Assembly (NCBI GenBank): GCA_902540275.1
Contig: CACBMB010000009.1
Location: 1 to 64,000 of the forward strand
Source: an uncultured Pelagibacteraceae bacterium
GTDB taxonomy: Bacteria > Pseudomonadota > Alphaproteobacteria > Pelagibacterales > Pelagibacteraceae
Direction of reading: 5' to 3'
DNA length: 64,000 nt
Positions 55,664-64,000 of the stretch are shown in pieces. The first letter of the stretch is position 1; each line of letters opens with the position of its first letter. The position numbers and the translations under genes were made by a program. Below the pieces are notes generated by a model. The model saw only the letters and a list, made by a program, of their open reading frames with translations, was not told where the DNA came from and ran no database searches.

Positions 55664-56396
55664 ATTTTACTTAGTTTTAGTAATAAGTTTTGTTATTTAT
55701 AGTTGTGATAGAGTTTCTAATAAAAAGATTGAAATAACTCCATCAAACAAATATAAAAATCATGGTTTTGCATTAATCTATAATGAAAATTTAAAGAATT
55801 CAAAAAAATTAGATCAACGATCGTTAAACATTTACCATAAATTTCTCAAAAAAAAATCATTGGTAAAAATTACTAACCCAGTAAATGGAAAGGCTATAAT
55901 TGCTGAAGTTAAATCTAATAAAGTAAATTTTTCAGATTTTTATAATTCAGTTGTAACATCTAGGATTGTAGAAACTTTAGAGCTTGATAAGAGTGAACCA
56001 TATATTGAAATTATATTAATTTCAAATAATACAAGTTTTGTTGCAAAAAAAAGTAAAACATTTGATGAGGAAAGATCTGTTGCTGAAAAAGCCCCCGTTG
56101 ATGGAATTCAAATTAATGATCTTAATGAAAAAATTAAAAAAAAAGAAAGTAAAAAAAATAAAGTTTTCTCTTATTCAATAAAAGTAGCTGATTTTTATTA
56201 TGAAGAGACTGCAAAATTAATGTCTAATAGGATTAAAAATGAAACTTCATTAAAGAATATCAACATTATTAAACTATCATTAACAAATTATAGGGTATTA
56301 ATAGGACCTTTTAATGATATAAAAAGTTTAAAAGAGGCTTTTGAAAAAATGAACTCTTTTAATTTTGAAAATTTAGAAATACTAAAAAATGTTTAA
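55653..56396 (+). CDS. rlpA: RlpA-like SPOR-domain lipoprotein with degenerate RlpA core
   Basis: 247 residues. The lipobox VIYSC marks a lipoprotein with the acylated Cys at ~18. The central part aligns loosely with the RlpA double-psi barrel (KKKSLVKITNPVNGKAIIAEV), but the catalytic-type NDRGP is replaced by KSNKV and the upstream WYG...HGRxTAxG region is absent. The C-terminal ~75 residues (YSIKVADFYYEETAKLMSNR, YRVLIGPFND) form a SPOR domain that binds denuded septal glycan. It overlaps mltB by 11 bp and dacF by 8 bp, its position matching rlpA in relatives. Confidence 0.75.
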   Translation: MNFKFYLVLVISFVIYSCDRVSNKKIEITPSNKYKNHGFALIYNENLKNSKKLDQRSLNIYHKFLKKKSLVKITNPVNGKAIIAEVKSNKVNFSDFYNSVVTSRIVETLELDKSEPYIEIILISNNTSFVAKKSKTFDEERSVAEKAPVDGIQINDLNEKIKKKESKKNKVFSYSIKVADFYYEETAKLMSNRIKNETSLKNINIIKLSLTNYRVLIGPFNDIKSLKEAFEKMNSFNFENLEILKNV

Positions 56397-57540
56397 AAGA
56401 TTTATACTTATAATAATATTATTTTTGATTAATATTAATCCTATATATGCAAATATAGATATAAAAGCTCGAACAGCTATTTTACAAGACTATCTTTCTG
56501 GTGAAATATTATACGAAAAAGAACCTAATCGATCAATTTATCCCGCTTCTATGACTAAAATCATGACAAGTATTATTGCTTTTGATCTATTAAAATCTGG
56601 TGATTTAACTTTGGATGAAAAATTTATTATTTCTGAAAAAGCTTGGAGATTATCTACATCAGGTTACTCTTCTATGTTTGTAATGGTGGGGGATGAAGTT
56701 TCGGTAGAAAATTTATTAAGAGGAATAATTGTTGCCTCAGGTAATGATGCTTGCATAGCACTTGCTGAAGGAATTGCGGGAACTGAAGAAGAATTTGCCA
56801 TTATGATGACTTCAAAAGCTAAGGAACTTGGTATGTTTGATACAAATTTTGCTAACTCATCAGGAATAAATGATCCAGAAAATTACTCTACTGTTAAAGA
56901 TATAATGATAATGTCAAATTATCTTATCAAAGAATATCCAGATTATTATAAATGGTTTAGTGAAAAAGAATTTACGTGGGATAGAACAGGAGGAGACCCA
57001 ATCACACAAGGCAATAGAAACCCACTTTTATATAAAAATTTAGGCGCTGATGGAATTAAAACAGGGTATTTAGCTGTTGAAAGATATTCCTTAGCATCAT
57101 CACTTGAAAGAAAAGGTAGACGATTGATTGCTGTAGGGAGTGGATTTGAAACAAAAAAATCAAGATCTAGAGAAAGTTCAAAATTACTTACTTATGGTCT
57201 CACAAATTTTGATTTAGTGCAAATATCTCAAATTAATGATCCTTTTTTTAGTGTTGATGTATGGCTTGGAAAAAAAGATAAAGTAGATGTTTATACAAAA
57301 GAAGATATCTACAAAACAATTAAAAAGGGACAAAAAAAATTATTAAAAGTTAAAGTTTTATATGATGGTCCTGTTGAAGCACCAATAAAAAAAGATCAAA
57401 TTTTAGCAAAATTACAAATTGTATATGATGAAGAATTAGAAGGAGAATATGATTTATTTTCATCCGATGAAATAAAAAGAGTAAATATTTTTTCTAGATT
57501 ATTGAAATCTTTTAATTATTTAATCTGGGGTGATGTCTAG
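56389..57540 (+). CDS. dacF: D-alanyl-D-alanine carboxypeptidase (DacF/DacC type, PBP5-like)
   Basis: 383 residues: signal peptide (LIIILFLININPIYA), Ser54-x-x-Lys57 in ASMTKIMT, SGN at 117-119 and KTG at 224-226 (DGIKTGYL). The C-terminal beta domain and amphipathic end (SRLLKSFNYLIWGDV) would anchor it to the membrane. It trims the terminal D-Ala from pentapeptides. Its end overlaps the tmk start. Confidence 0.93.
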   Translation: MFKRFILIIILFLININPIYANIDIKARTAILQDYLSGEILYEKEPNRSIYPASMTKIMTSIIAFDLLKSGDLTLDEKFIISEKAWRLSTSGYSSMFVMVGDEVSVENLLRGIIVASGNDACIALAEGIAGTEEEFAIMMTSKAKELGMFDTNFANSSGINDPENYSTVKDIMIMSNYLIKEYPDYYKWFSEKEFTWDRTGGDPITQGNRNPLLYKNLGADGIKTGYLAVERYSLASSLERKGRRLIAVGSGFETKKSRSRESSKLLTYGLTNFDLVQISQINDPFFSVDVWLGKKDKVDVYTKEDIYKTIKKGQKKLLKVKVLYDGPVEAPIKKDQILAKLQIVYDEELEGEYDLFSSDEIKRVNIFSRLLKSFNYLIWGDV

Positions 57541-58144
57541 AAAACCAGTAATAATTTTTGAAGGCATTGAAGGTAGTGGAAAAACTTCACACATTAATTA
57601 TATATCGAAATATTTGAAGAGCAAAGGGATAAAACATATCAAAATAAGAGAACCAGGCGGAACAAAAAATTCAGAAAAAATTAGAAAAATAATTCTCAAT
57701 AACAAATCTACATTTAATAAAGATACAGATTTATTATTATATTTAGCAGCTAGAAGTGAAAATATTTATCAACTAAAGAAATATTATAAAAAAAAGATAA
57801 TCCTGATTGATAGATTTGTAGACTCAACTATAGCTTATCAACATTATGGATTTGGACTAAATTTATCAATAATTGAACTTTTAAATAGATATTTACTTAA
57901 AAATTTTAAAATAGATTTTACATTTTTAAATATTGTAAATAAAACAAATATGAAAAGACGACTAAGAATGAGAAAAAATTTAAATAAATACGATAAATTT
58001 GAATATAAATTTTATAATAAAGTACAAAATGGTTTTTTAAAACAAGCAAAAAAAAATAAAAGTAAATATCTAATTGTTGACTCTAACTTGGATATAAAAA
58101 TAAACAAAAAAATAATATTAGATAAAATAGATAAATTAATTTAA
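57533..58144 (+). CDS. tmk: Thymidylate kinase
   Basis: dTMP to dTDP. P-loop EGIEGSGKTSH (residues ~10-20), the DR(F/Y) motif DRFVDSTIAYQ and the LID with KRRLRMRK (basic-rich). The listed ORF starts at GTG 57530; I use ATG 57533, with GGGG immediately before it. Length is 203. It overlaps dacF, and its stop overlaps holB by one base. Confidence 0.93.
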   Translation: MSRKPVIIFEGIEGSGKTSHINYISKYLKSKGIKHIKIREPGGTKNSEKIRKIILNNKSTFNKDTDLLLYLAARSENIYQLKKYYKKKIILIDRFVDSTIAYQHYGFGLNLSIIELLNRYLLKNFKIDFTFLNIVNKTNMKRRLRMRKNLNKYDKFEYKFYNKVQNGFLKQAKKNKSKYLIVDSNLDIKINKKIILDKIDKLI

Positions 58145-59064
58145 TGTACTTACAACCCTCTAATCAAAAAAAACTTTATGGTTTAAACAACGAATTAATT
58201 GAATTAATTAACCTCTATAAAAATGATAAATTACCTAGTAAAATTTTGTTATCTGGTCAAAAGGGTGTTGGCAAATCAACTCTAGCTTTTCATTTAATCA
58301 ATTTCATTTTATCCCAAAATGAAGATTTTTCATATGATTTAGATAATTTTTCAATTAATCCAGAAAATAAGACTTTTAAACTTATTCAGAATAAATCTAA
58401 TCCAAATTTTATTCTAATTGACGTTGTTAAAGATAAACAAAATATTGATATTTCCCAAATAAGAAATTTAAAAAAAGATTTGGAAAAAACATCATTCAAC
58501 AATAAACCTAAGTTTGTTTTAATTGATAATATAGAATTACTAAATGTTAATTCAATTAACTCACTTTTAAAGATTTTGGAAGAGCCTCCAATAAATACTT
58601 ATTTTCTATTAATTAATAGTGAAAAAAAAATATTACCCACTTTAAGATCCAGATGTTTAAATTTTAGGGTTTTTTTATCAAATCAAGAATCAATAAATAT
58701 TATAAACCAAATATTAGGTTCAGATATAAATGATTTAATTAATATAGACTTATTAAATTATTATAATACACCTGGTAAAATATATAATTTATTTAATTTA
58801 GCTAATGAAAATAACATTGATTTAAGTAAAGCAAATTTGGATAAATTCTTATCTTTATTAATAGATGAAACTAATTATAAAAAGATTAATTCATTAAAAT
58901 TATTGATTTATGAATTTATTGAAATTTATTTGATAAAAAAAATTAATCCAAAAAATTATTTGTTTGTAAGCAATTTTTTAAAGAAAATAAAAGATACAAG
59001 AAAATTTAATCTTGATGATGAAACTTTATTTATAGAATTCAAAACTAAAGTATTAAATGGATAA
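58144..59064 (+). CDS. holB: DNA polymerase III subunit delta prime
   Basis: Clamp-loader subunit, 306 residues. A Walker-A-like SGQKGVGKSTL, KFVLIDNIELLNVNSINSLLKILEEPP (the SRC-adjacent region) and the sensor motif LRSRCLNF are typical. The usual four-Cys zinc module after the Walker A is not seen here. Translationally coupled to tmk and overlapping metG by 8 bp, as in other alphaproteobacteria. Confidence 0.88.
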   Translation: MYLQPSNQKKLYGLNNELIELINLYKNDKLPSKILLSGQKGVGKSTLAFHLINFILSQNEDFSYDLDNFSINPENKTFKLIQNKSNPNFILIDVVKDKQNIDISQIRNLKKDLEKTSFNNKPKFVLIDNIELLNVNSINSLLKILEEPPINTYFLLINSEKKILPTLRSRCLNFRVFLSNQESINIINQILGSDINDLINIDLLNYYNTPGKIYNLFNLANENNIDLSKANLDKFLSLLIDETNYKKINSLKLLIYEFIEIYLIKKINPKNYLFVSNFLKKIKDTRKFNLDDETLFIEFKTKVLNG

Positions 59065-60598
59065 ATTTTATTATATTACAACACCCATATATTATCCTTC
59101 AGCTAAACCGCACATGGGACACGCTTATTCAAGTATCATTGCGGATTTCTTTGCTAGATTTAAAAAAATAGATGGTTTTAAAGTTCATTTTTTAACTGGA
59201 ACAGATGAACATGGGCTTAAGATACAACGAGCGGCTGAAAAAAAAGGAATTGATACATTAGATTTTTGCAATGAAATAAGTCAAACATTTAGAAATTTAT
59301 CAAAAACTTTAAATTTAACAAACACTGACTTCATAAGAACTACAGAAGATAGACATAAGAAAACAGTTCAACATTTATGGACAGAACTTGTTAATAACGG
59401 TGATATATATTTGTCGAAATATTCTGGTTGGTATTCAGTTTCTGATGAAGCCTTCTATAACGATGATGAAATTGAAGAACACGATGGTAAAAAAGTTGCC
59501 ACTTCATCTAAATCAATAGTTGAGTGGATGGATGAAGAGTCTTATTTTTTTAAACTATCAAAATGGGAAAAACCACTTCTAGATTTTTATAAAAATAACC
59601 CTGATTTTATATCACCAGAAAGTAGAAAAAATGAGGTAATTAGTTTTGTAAAAAATGGTTTAAAAGATTTATCTGTAAGTAGGAAAAGTTTTTCCTGGGG
59701 TATAAAAGTACCAGAGGATAACAATCATGTAATATATGTCTGGTTAGATGCATTAACAAATTACATAAGTGCACTTAATTATCCTAATAAAAAAGAAAAA
59801 TTATTTAAACAATTCTGGCCTGCATCACTTCATTTGATAGGGAAAGATATTTTAAGATTTCATGCGATTTATTGGCCAGCATTTCTTTTAGCGGCAAAAA
59901 TTGAATTACCTAAAAAAGTTTATGGTCATGGTTGGATTCTTTCGGATGATGAAAAAATGTCTAAATCAAAAGGAAACATTTTAGATCCTTTAGAAATAAT
60001 TGATCAATATGGTTTAGATCCTTTAAGATATTATTTAATAAAAGAAGTTTCTTTTGGAAATGATGGAAATATATCTCAAGATCGTTTGGAAAATTGTATA
60101 AATAGTGACTTAGCAAATAATTTTGGAAATTTGTGCCAAAGAGTAACTGCTTTTACAATTAAAAACTGTGATAGTAAAATTCCCACTGAAATTGAATTTA
60201 GAAAAGATGATTTAAATATTTTAGATAAATATAAAAATAGTATTGATGAAATAAGGAATAAGATTGATAAACAAGATCTAAATTATTATATAGAATATAT
60301 TGTGAATTCCCTCTTTGAAGCTAATAAATATTTTAACGACCAGGAACCGTGGAAAAAAAAAAATGATAAAAAAAGATTAAATACAATCGTTTTTACTACT
60401 TTAGAAATAGTAAGAAAAATAAGTTTTATGTTATATCCAGTTATTCCTGAGACATCATTAAAAGCACTAGCTATATTTAATATTAAAGAAGATCAAATTG
60501 AATTCTCCAGTATTGCTGATAATAATTTCTTAAAAAAAGGAAATAGTATAAAATCTATAGGTTTATTATTTAAAAAAATAGAAAAAAAAAATGATTGA
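59057..60598 (+). CDS. metG: Methionyl-tRNA synthetase
   Basis: Class I synthetase, 513 residues. TPIYYPSAKPHMGHAYSS contains the HIGH-type HMGH, and EKMSKSKGN is the KMSKS loop. No zinc-knuckle cysteines occur in the insert (YSGWYSVSDEAFYNDDEI), so it belongs to the metal-free MetG subclass common in this class. No C-terminal dimerisation domain. It overlaps holB and tatD. Confidence 0.94.
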   Translation: MDKFYYITTPIYYPSAKPHMGHAYSSIIADFFARFKKIDGFKVHFLTGTDEHGLKIQRAAEKKGIDTLDFCNEISQTFRNLSKTLNLTNTDFIRTTEDRHKKTVQHLWTELVNNGDIYLSKYSGWYSVSDEAFYNDDEIEEHDGKKVATSSKSIVEWMDEESYFFKLSKWEKPLLDFYKNNPDFISPESRKNEVISFVKNGLKDLSVSRKSFSWGIKVPEDNNHVIYVWLDALTNYISALNYPNKKEKLFKQFWPASLHLIGKDILRFHAIYWPAFLLAAKIELPKKVYGHGWILSDDEKMSKSKGNILDPLEIIDQYGLDPLRYYLIKEVSFGNDGNISQDRLENCINSDLANNFGNLCQRVTAFTIKNCDSKIPTEIEFRKDDLNILDKYKNSIDEIRNKIDKQDLNYYIEYIVNSLFEANKYFNDQEPWKKKNDKKRLNTIVFTTLEIVRKISFMLYPVIPETSLKALAIFNIKEDQIEFSSIADNNFLKKGNSIKSIGLLFKKIEKKND

Positions 60599-61352
60599 TT
60601 CCCATTGTCATTTAGATCAGGAACCTTTATTTCAAGATTTGGAAAATGTTATTCAAAGATCTAAAGATGTTGGTATTGAAAAAATATTAACTATAAGCAC
60701 AAATTTTAAAAGTTTTGAAAATATCACAAATATTGTAAACAAAGATGAAATAATCTATGGAACTTTTGGTATTCATCCACATGAAACTAAAGATAACTTA
60801 ATTACAAAAGAAATTATCAGAGAAAAAATTTCAATAAATAAAAAAATAATTGGAATAGGTGAAACCGGATTAGATTTTTATTACAATAATAGTGATAAGA
60901 GAAGTCAAATTAAAAGTTTTGAAGAACATATAAAAGCATCAATTGAAATGAAATTACCATTAATAATTCATTCTAGGGCAGCTGAATTAGAAACATTTGA
61001 TATCTTAAATAATTTTTATGATAAAAATTTAAAGATTTTAATGCATTGTTTCACTGGTAGCAAAAAATTTGCAGAAAAATTAATGGACTTAAATGCGTAT
61101 TTTTCTGCAAGTGGAATTATAACTTTTAAAAATTCAATTGATTTACAAGAAACATTTAAATCAATACCATTAGAATACTTATTAATTGAAACAGATAGCC
61201 CTTATTTAGCACCCGAACCTAAAAGAGGAAAAAAAAATGAGCCTTCTTTTATTAAATTTACTGCAGATAAACTTGCAAAGTTAAAAAATATCTCTAATCA
61301 AGAATTAATAAATCAAACTTCTCAAAATTTTAATAGACTTTTTTCAAATTAA
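60591..61352 (+). CDS. tatD: TatD-family metal-dependent DNase
   Basis: 253 residues with all family blocks: IDSHCHLD, GIHPHETKD, GIGETGLDFYY, IHSRAAE, HCFTGSKKFAE and IETDSPYLAPEPKRGKKNEP. A TIM-barrel enzyme with a two-metal centre; roles in DNA repair and 3'-exonuclease activity are reported for homologues. Its ATG overlaps metG by 8 bp and the next gene begins 2 bp after its stop. Confidence 0.93.
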   Translation: MIDSHCHLDQEPLFQDLENVIQRSKDVGIEKILTISTNFKSFENITNIVNKDEIIYGTFGIHPHETKDNLITKEIIREKISINKKIIGIGETGLDFYYNNSDKRSQIKSFEEHIKASIEMKLPLIIHSRAAELETFDILNNFYDKNLKILMHCFTGSKKFAEKLMDLNAYFSASGIITFKNSIDLQETFKSIPLEYLLIETDSPYLAPEPKRGKKNEPSFIKFTADKLAKLKNISNQELINQTSQNFNRLFSN

Positions 61353-61354
61353 TT

Positions 61355-62125
61355 ATGAAGTTTAAAATATTAGGCTGTGGTAGCTCAATGGGTGTTCCAA
61401 GATCAGACGGTGACTTTGGAAATTGCGACCCAAAAGAAATAAAAAATTATAGAACAAGATGTTCAGCATTAATAATAGGAGAAAAAATAAATATTTTAAT
61501 TGATACATCTCCAGATTTAAGACATCAACTTTTAACAAATAATATTAAGAACATTAATTATGTTTTATATTCTCATATGCATGCAGATCAAACACATGGG
61601 ATTAATGATTTGAGAGTTTTTTATCTTAAAAATAAAAAAACTATTCCTGTTTATGCTGATATACCTACATCTAAATATCTTCAAAGAAATTTTACATATT
61701 GTTTTAAGAAAACACATAATGAATATCCACCTATTTTGAATCTAAACAAATTGAAAAATAAATTTACATTAAAAGACAATAAGAAAAAAATTTTTATTAA
61801 TTCAATAAAAGTTAAACATGGAAAAGTAAATTCTATTTGCTATATAATTGACAAAAAAATTGCTTATATTAGTGATGTTAGTGAAATAAAAAGAAATGAT
61901 TTTAAATACTTAAAAAATCTTCAATATTTAATAATAGATTGTTTGTGGTACGAATATCATCCTTCTCATTTAAATTTAGAACAATCTTTAGATTTGATAA
62001 AAATATTGAAACCTAAAAAAGCTATTTTAACCAATTTACATTCAAAACTTGATTACAATTTATTAAAAAAAAATCTTCCAAAAAATGTAATTCCAGCTTT
62101 TGATGGACTTACTTTGAAATTATAA
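61355..62125 (+). CDS. PhnP-like metallo-beta-lactamase fold phosphodiesterase
   Basis: 256 residues of the MBL phosphodiesterase group: GCGSSMGVPRSDGDFGNC, RTRCSAL, and SHMHADQTHGINDLR. The usual HxHxDH reads HxHxDQ, with Gln replacing His; I recall this ADQTHGIDDLR form from other alphaproteobacterial members, so it is probably family-typical. Cyclic-phosphate or nucleic-acid phosphodiesterase roles are known for relatives; none is fixed here. It follows tatD directly and ends in a 6-bp overlap with the convergent gpx. Confidence 0.82.
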   Translation: MKFKILGCGSSMGVPRSDGDFGNCDPKEIKNYRTRCSALIIGEKINILIDTSPDLRHQLLTNNIKNINYVLYSHMHADQTHGINDLRVFYLKNKKTIPVYADIPTSKYLQRNFTYCFKKTHNEYPPILNLNKLKNKFTLKDNKKKIFINSIKVKHGKVNSICYIIDKKIAYISDVSEIKRNDFKYLKNLQYLIIDCLWYEYHPSHLNLEQSLDLIKILKPKKAILTNLHSKLDYNLLKKNLPKNVIPAFDGLTLKL

Positions 62126-62668
62126 AATTTCCTCTATTTGTGAAATTAGCTTTTTAGACATTGGTTTTGTAAAAGAATTAAATGTATTTGCAATTTTACC
62201 TTCTTTATTTATAAGAATTTTATGAAAATTCCATTTTGGTACTGCAGATTTTCCATAATTTTCTTCAGCCCATTTAAATATTTCATGTGCATTACTTCCT
62301 TTGACTTGTGTTATCGATGTTAAAGGAAAGTCAATATTAAAATTGGATTCACAAAATTTTTTAACATCATTATTGCTGTTACTTTCTTGATTAAACGAAT
62401 TTGAGGGTACTCCTAAGACAATAAAATCTTTTTTTTTAAATTCATTCCACAAATTTTGTAATCCTTCATATTGATTTGTGAAACCACAAAAACTTGCAGT
62501 ATTTACTAATAGTACAACTTTATTTCTGTACTCGTTTAAATCAATAATTTCTCCAGTTATACTTTCAATCTTAAAGTCAAAAAAAATTTTCTCATAGTTA
62601 GCATTTGAATTATTATTAAAAAAAAACATAAAAATTGTAAAAGAAATTAAACTTATTTTTTTTATCAT
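62120..62668 (-). CDS. Glutathione peroxidase-like protein, exported
   Basis: 182 residues with a signal peptide (ISLISFTIFMFFFNNNSNA). The peroxidatic Cys61 is in NTASFCGFTNQYEGLQ; the Gln of VLGVPSNSFNQE and Trp/Asn of KWNFHKILINKEG complete the tetrad. Cys replaces the selenocysteine of mammalian GPx, as usual in bacteria; the reductant is probably thioredoxin-like. Periplasmic location is inferred. Preceded by nhaA (5 bp gap), perhaps the same transcript. Confidence 0.88.
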   Translation of the reverse strand: MIKKISLISFTIFMFFFNNNSNANYEKIFFDFKIESITGEIIDLNEYRNKVVLLVNTASFCGFTNQYEGLQNLWNEFKKKDFIVLGVPSNSFNQESNSNNDVKKFCESNFNIDFPLTSITQVKGSNAHEIFKWAEENYGKSAVPKWNFHKILINKEGKIANTFNSFTKPMSKKLISQIEEIL

Positions 62669-62673
62669 TAAAC

Positions 62674-63846
62674 TTATTTATTAGGTGTCAATAATATCAA
62701 GAAGTAACCAAATAAAGTGGATAATAATGACCCAGTAAGCACACCTATCTTCACACCATCCATATATTGAATATTTTCTACAAATGCTAAATTTCCAACG
62801 AATAAACTCATTGTAAAACCAATACCAGTTAAAACGCCAACGCCATAAAAATTATACCAATTTGAGTTATTCGGCATTTGAGCTATCTTTAATTTTATTG
62901 AAATATATGAAAATATAAAAACTCCAAACTGTTTACCAAAAAATAAACCTAAAACTATACCTAATGGAACTTTGTCCAATAATATGTTTAATGATAAACC
63001 TTCTAAAGAAACTCCTGCATTTGCAAAAGCAAATAAAGGCATTATTCCAAATGCAACATAAGGACTTATAGAATGTTCAACGTTAATCAACAAAGAAAAA
63101 TCCTTTTCTTTTTTTCTGTGAGGAATTGTCATTGCCATTAAAACTCCAGCTATAGTAGCGTGAATGCCAGAATTATGTGTAAAGTCCCAAAGAATAATAC
63201 CTACTATTAAATAAGGAAAAAATTTTTTAATATTAAACTTATTTAAAATTAATAAGATAATAAAAGCAATTAACATTAAAGATAAATATTTAATACTTAG
63301 ATCACCAGAATAAAATATAGCAATTATAAGTATAGCACCTAAATCATCAATTATTGCTAATGCTGTTAAAAATACTTTTAGAGATAATGGTACTCTTTTA
63401 CCAAGAAGTGATAAAACTCCCAAAGAAAAAGCTATATCTGTTGCTGAAGGTATTGCCCATCCATTTAATGTTTCAGGATCACCTAAATTTACATAAACAT
63501 AAACTAAAGCAGGAACAACCATTCCACCAACTGCAGCAATTATTGGTAATAACGCTTGTTTGATATTTGAAAGCTCACCTTGTAAAAATTCTCTTTTAAT
63601 TTCCAATGTTACAAAGAAAAAAAAGATAGCCATTAAAGCATCATTTATCCAATGAATGACTGAAAGTTTTAATCCAAAATTATTTATTCCTATAAATAGA
63701 TATTTGTTTAAAGTTGAAAAATAAAGATCAGATAAATTAGAATTACTAATTACTAAAGCAATTATAGCCGCAAATAATAACACAAGACCACTTGCAGCTT
63801 CTAATTTAAAAAACCATTTAAAAGGCTTTGAAATATAATTTATCAT
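62674..63846 (-). CDS. nhaA: Na+/H+ antiporter NhaA
   Basis: 390 residues with about 12 helices. The Na+ site lies in ALAIIDDLGAILIIA (twin Asp) and PSATDIAFSLGVLSLLG holds the conserved Thr-Asp. HSGIHATIAGVLMAMTIP and GVLTGIGFTMSLF are also diagnostic. It exports sodium in exchange for protons, sensible for a marine cell. The start is preceded by a 2-bp gap to the stop of an upstream membrane protein. Confidence 0.94.
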   Translation of the reverse strand: MINYISKPFKWFFKLEAASGLVLLFAAIIALVISNSNLSDLYFSTLNKYLFIGINNFGLKLSVIHWINDALMAIFFFFVTLEIKREFLQGELSNIKQALLPIIAAVGGMVVPALVYVYVNLGDPETLNGWAIPSATDIAFSLGVLSLLGKRVPLSLKVFLTALAIIDDLGAILIIAIFYSGDLSIKYLSLMLIAFIILLILNKFNIKKFFPYLIVGIILWDFTHNSGIHATIAGVLMAMTIPHRKKEKDFSLLINVEHSISPYVAFGIMPLFAFANAGVSLEGLSLNILLDKVPLGIVLGLFFGKQFGVFIFSYISIKLKIAQMPNNSNWYNFYGVGVLTGIGFTMSLFVGNLAFVENIQYMDGVKIGVLTGSLLSTLFGYFLILLTPNK

Positions 63847-63848
63847 TT

Positions 63849-64000
63849 TTAGGCTAAGTCTTTAATAAATAATTTTATATCTTTCAATGTTTCAAAAAGA
63901 CTTGTAAGAATAAATTCTAATTGAGGAATTTTATCATATAGGGGATTTTTAAATGTATCTATTATAATAATCAGTGCAATAAATGATATAATTGAAACAA
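63849..64000 (-). CDS. C-terminal end of a membrane-anchored protein (cut by window edge)
   Basis: The minus-strand frame is open from the right edge to a TAA at 63849. It encodes VSIISFIALIIIIDTFKNPL and a further ~30 residues ending in LFIKDLA. The hydrophobic segment suggests a transmembrane helix followed by an amphipathic tail. Too little is present to identify the family. It lies 2 bp upstream of nhaA in the same direction, likely one operon. Absent from the ORF track because its start is outside. Confidence 0.6.
   Translation of the reverse strand, partial: VSIISFIALIIIIDTFKNPLYDKIPQLEFILTSLFETLKDIKLFIKDLA

Overview
The window reads as a piece of a streamlined, very AT-rich alphaproteobacterial genome. 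It is most likely SAR11 (Candidatus Pelagibacter or a close relative). The basis is the base composition, the Lys/Asn/Ile-rich proteins, the tiny or overlapping gaps between genes, and alphaproteobacterial gene orders (argS-x-nagZ-scpAB-tatABC-serS, yajC-secDF, mltB-rlpA-dacF-tmk-holB-metG-tatD, phoR-pstSCAB-phoU-phoB). No insertion sequence, phage, CRISPR array or rRNA operon was seen, and no gap without a gene exceeds about 170 bases.

Layout. 1-3300: the end of valS, then ilvD and a bifunctional mannose-1-P guanylyltransferase. 3301-18221: a phosphate block. A diacylglycerol-kinase-like gene diverges from a PlcP-type metallophosphoesterase and an Agt-type glycosyltransferase (phospholipid-to-glycolipid remodelling). 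These are followed by phoR, an unknown exported protein, pstS-pstCAB-phoU-phoB, sixA, ppk and ppx. 18389-20474: a small Lys-rich protein and a four-gene arsenate-detoxification operon (small membrane protein, arsC, aquaglyceroporin, Nudix). 20534-22815: a divergent pair of an Anbu-type proteasome-like peptidase and a circularly permuted ATP-grasp. 22819-25915: zinc uptake (zur, znuB, znuC, znuA) around tandem Zur boxes.

25958-47703 is mostly housekeeping: a Ldh2-type dehydrogenase, xthA, A-type Fe-S carrier, dgt, argS, nagZ, scpAB, tatABC, serS, yajC-secDF, uvrA, ssb, gyrA, coaD, a cyclophilin and tgt. The tgt product appears to have lost its structural zinc site. 47774-51838 holds tRNA-Lys(UUU), a Tat/lipoprotein-like M48 peptidase, a DUF502 membrane protein, recG, sdhE and tRNA-Ser(UGA). 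51908-53663 is a two-gene accessory cassette (AAC(3)-like acetyltransferase and CitE-like lyase) beside tRNA-Ser. 53797-64000 is a cell-wall and replication run ending in a glutathione peroxidase, nhaA and a partial membrane protein.

How the genes work together. The first 20 kb looks like an integrated response to phosphate limitation: sensing, uptake, polyphosphate handling, replacement of phospholipids, and removal of arsenate that enters through Pst. Repeats with an 11-bp period of the form (G/T)TAACA lie upstream of pstS, in the dgk/plcP divergent region and upstream of the arsenic operon; I propose them as a local Pho box. A second nutrient theme is zinc: Zur-controlled uptake and a zinc-ligand-free Tgt. 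All family assignments are from reading the supplied translations; no database search was run.
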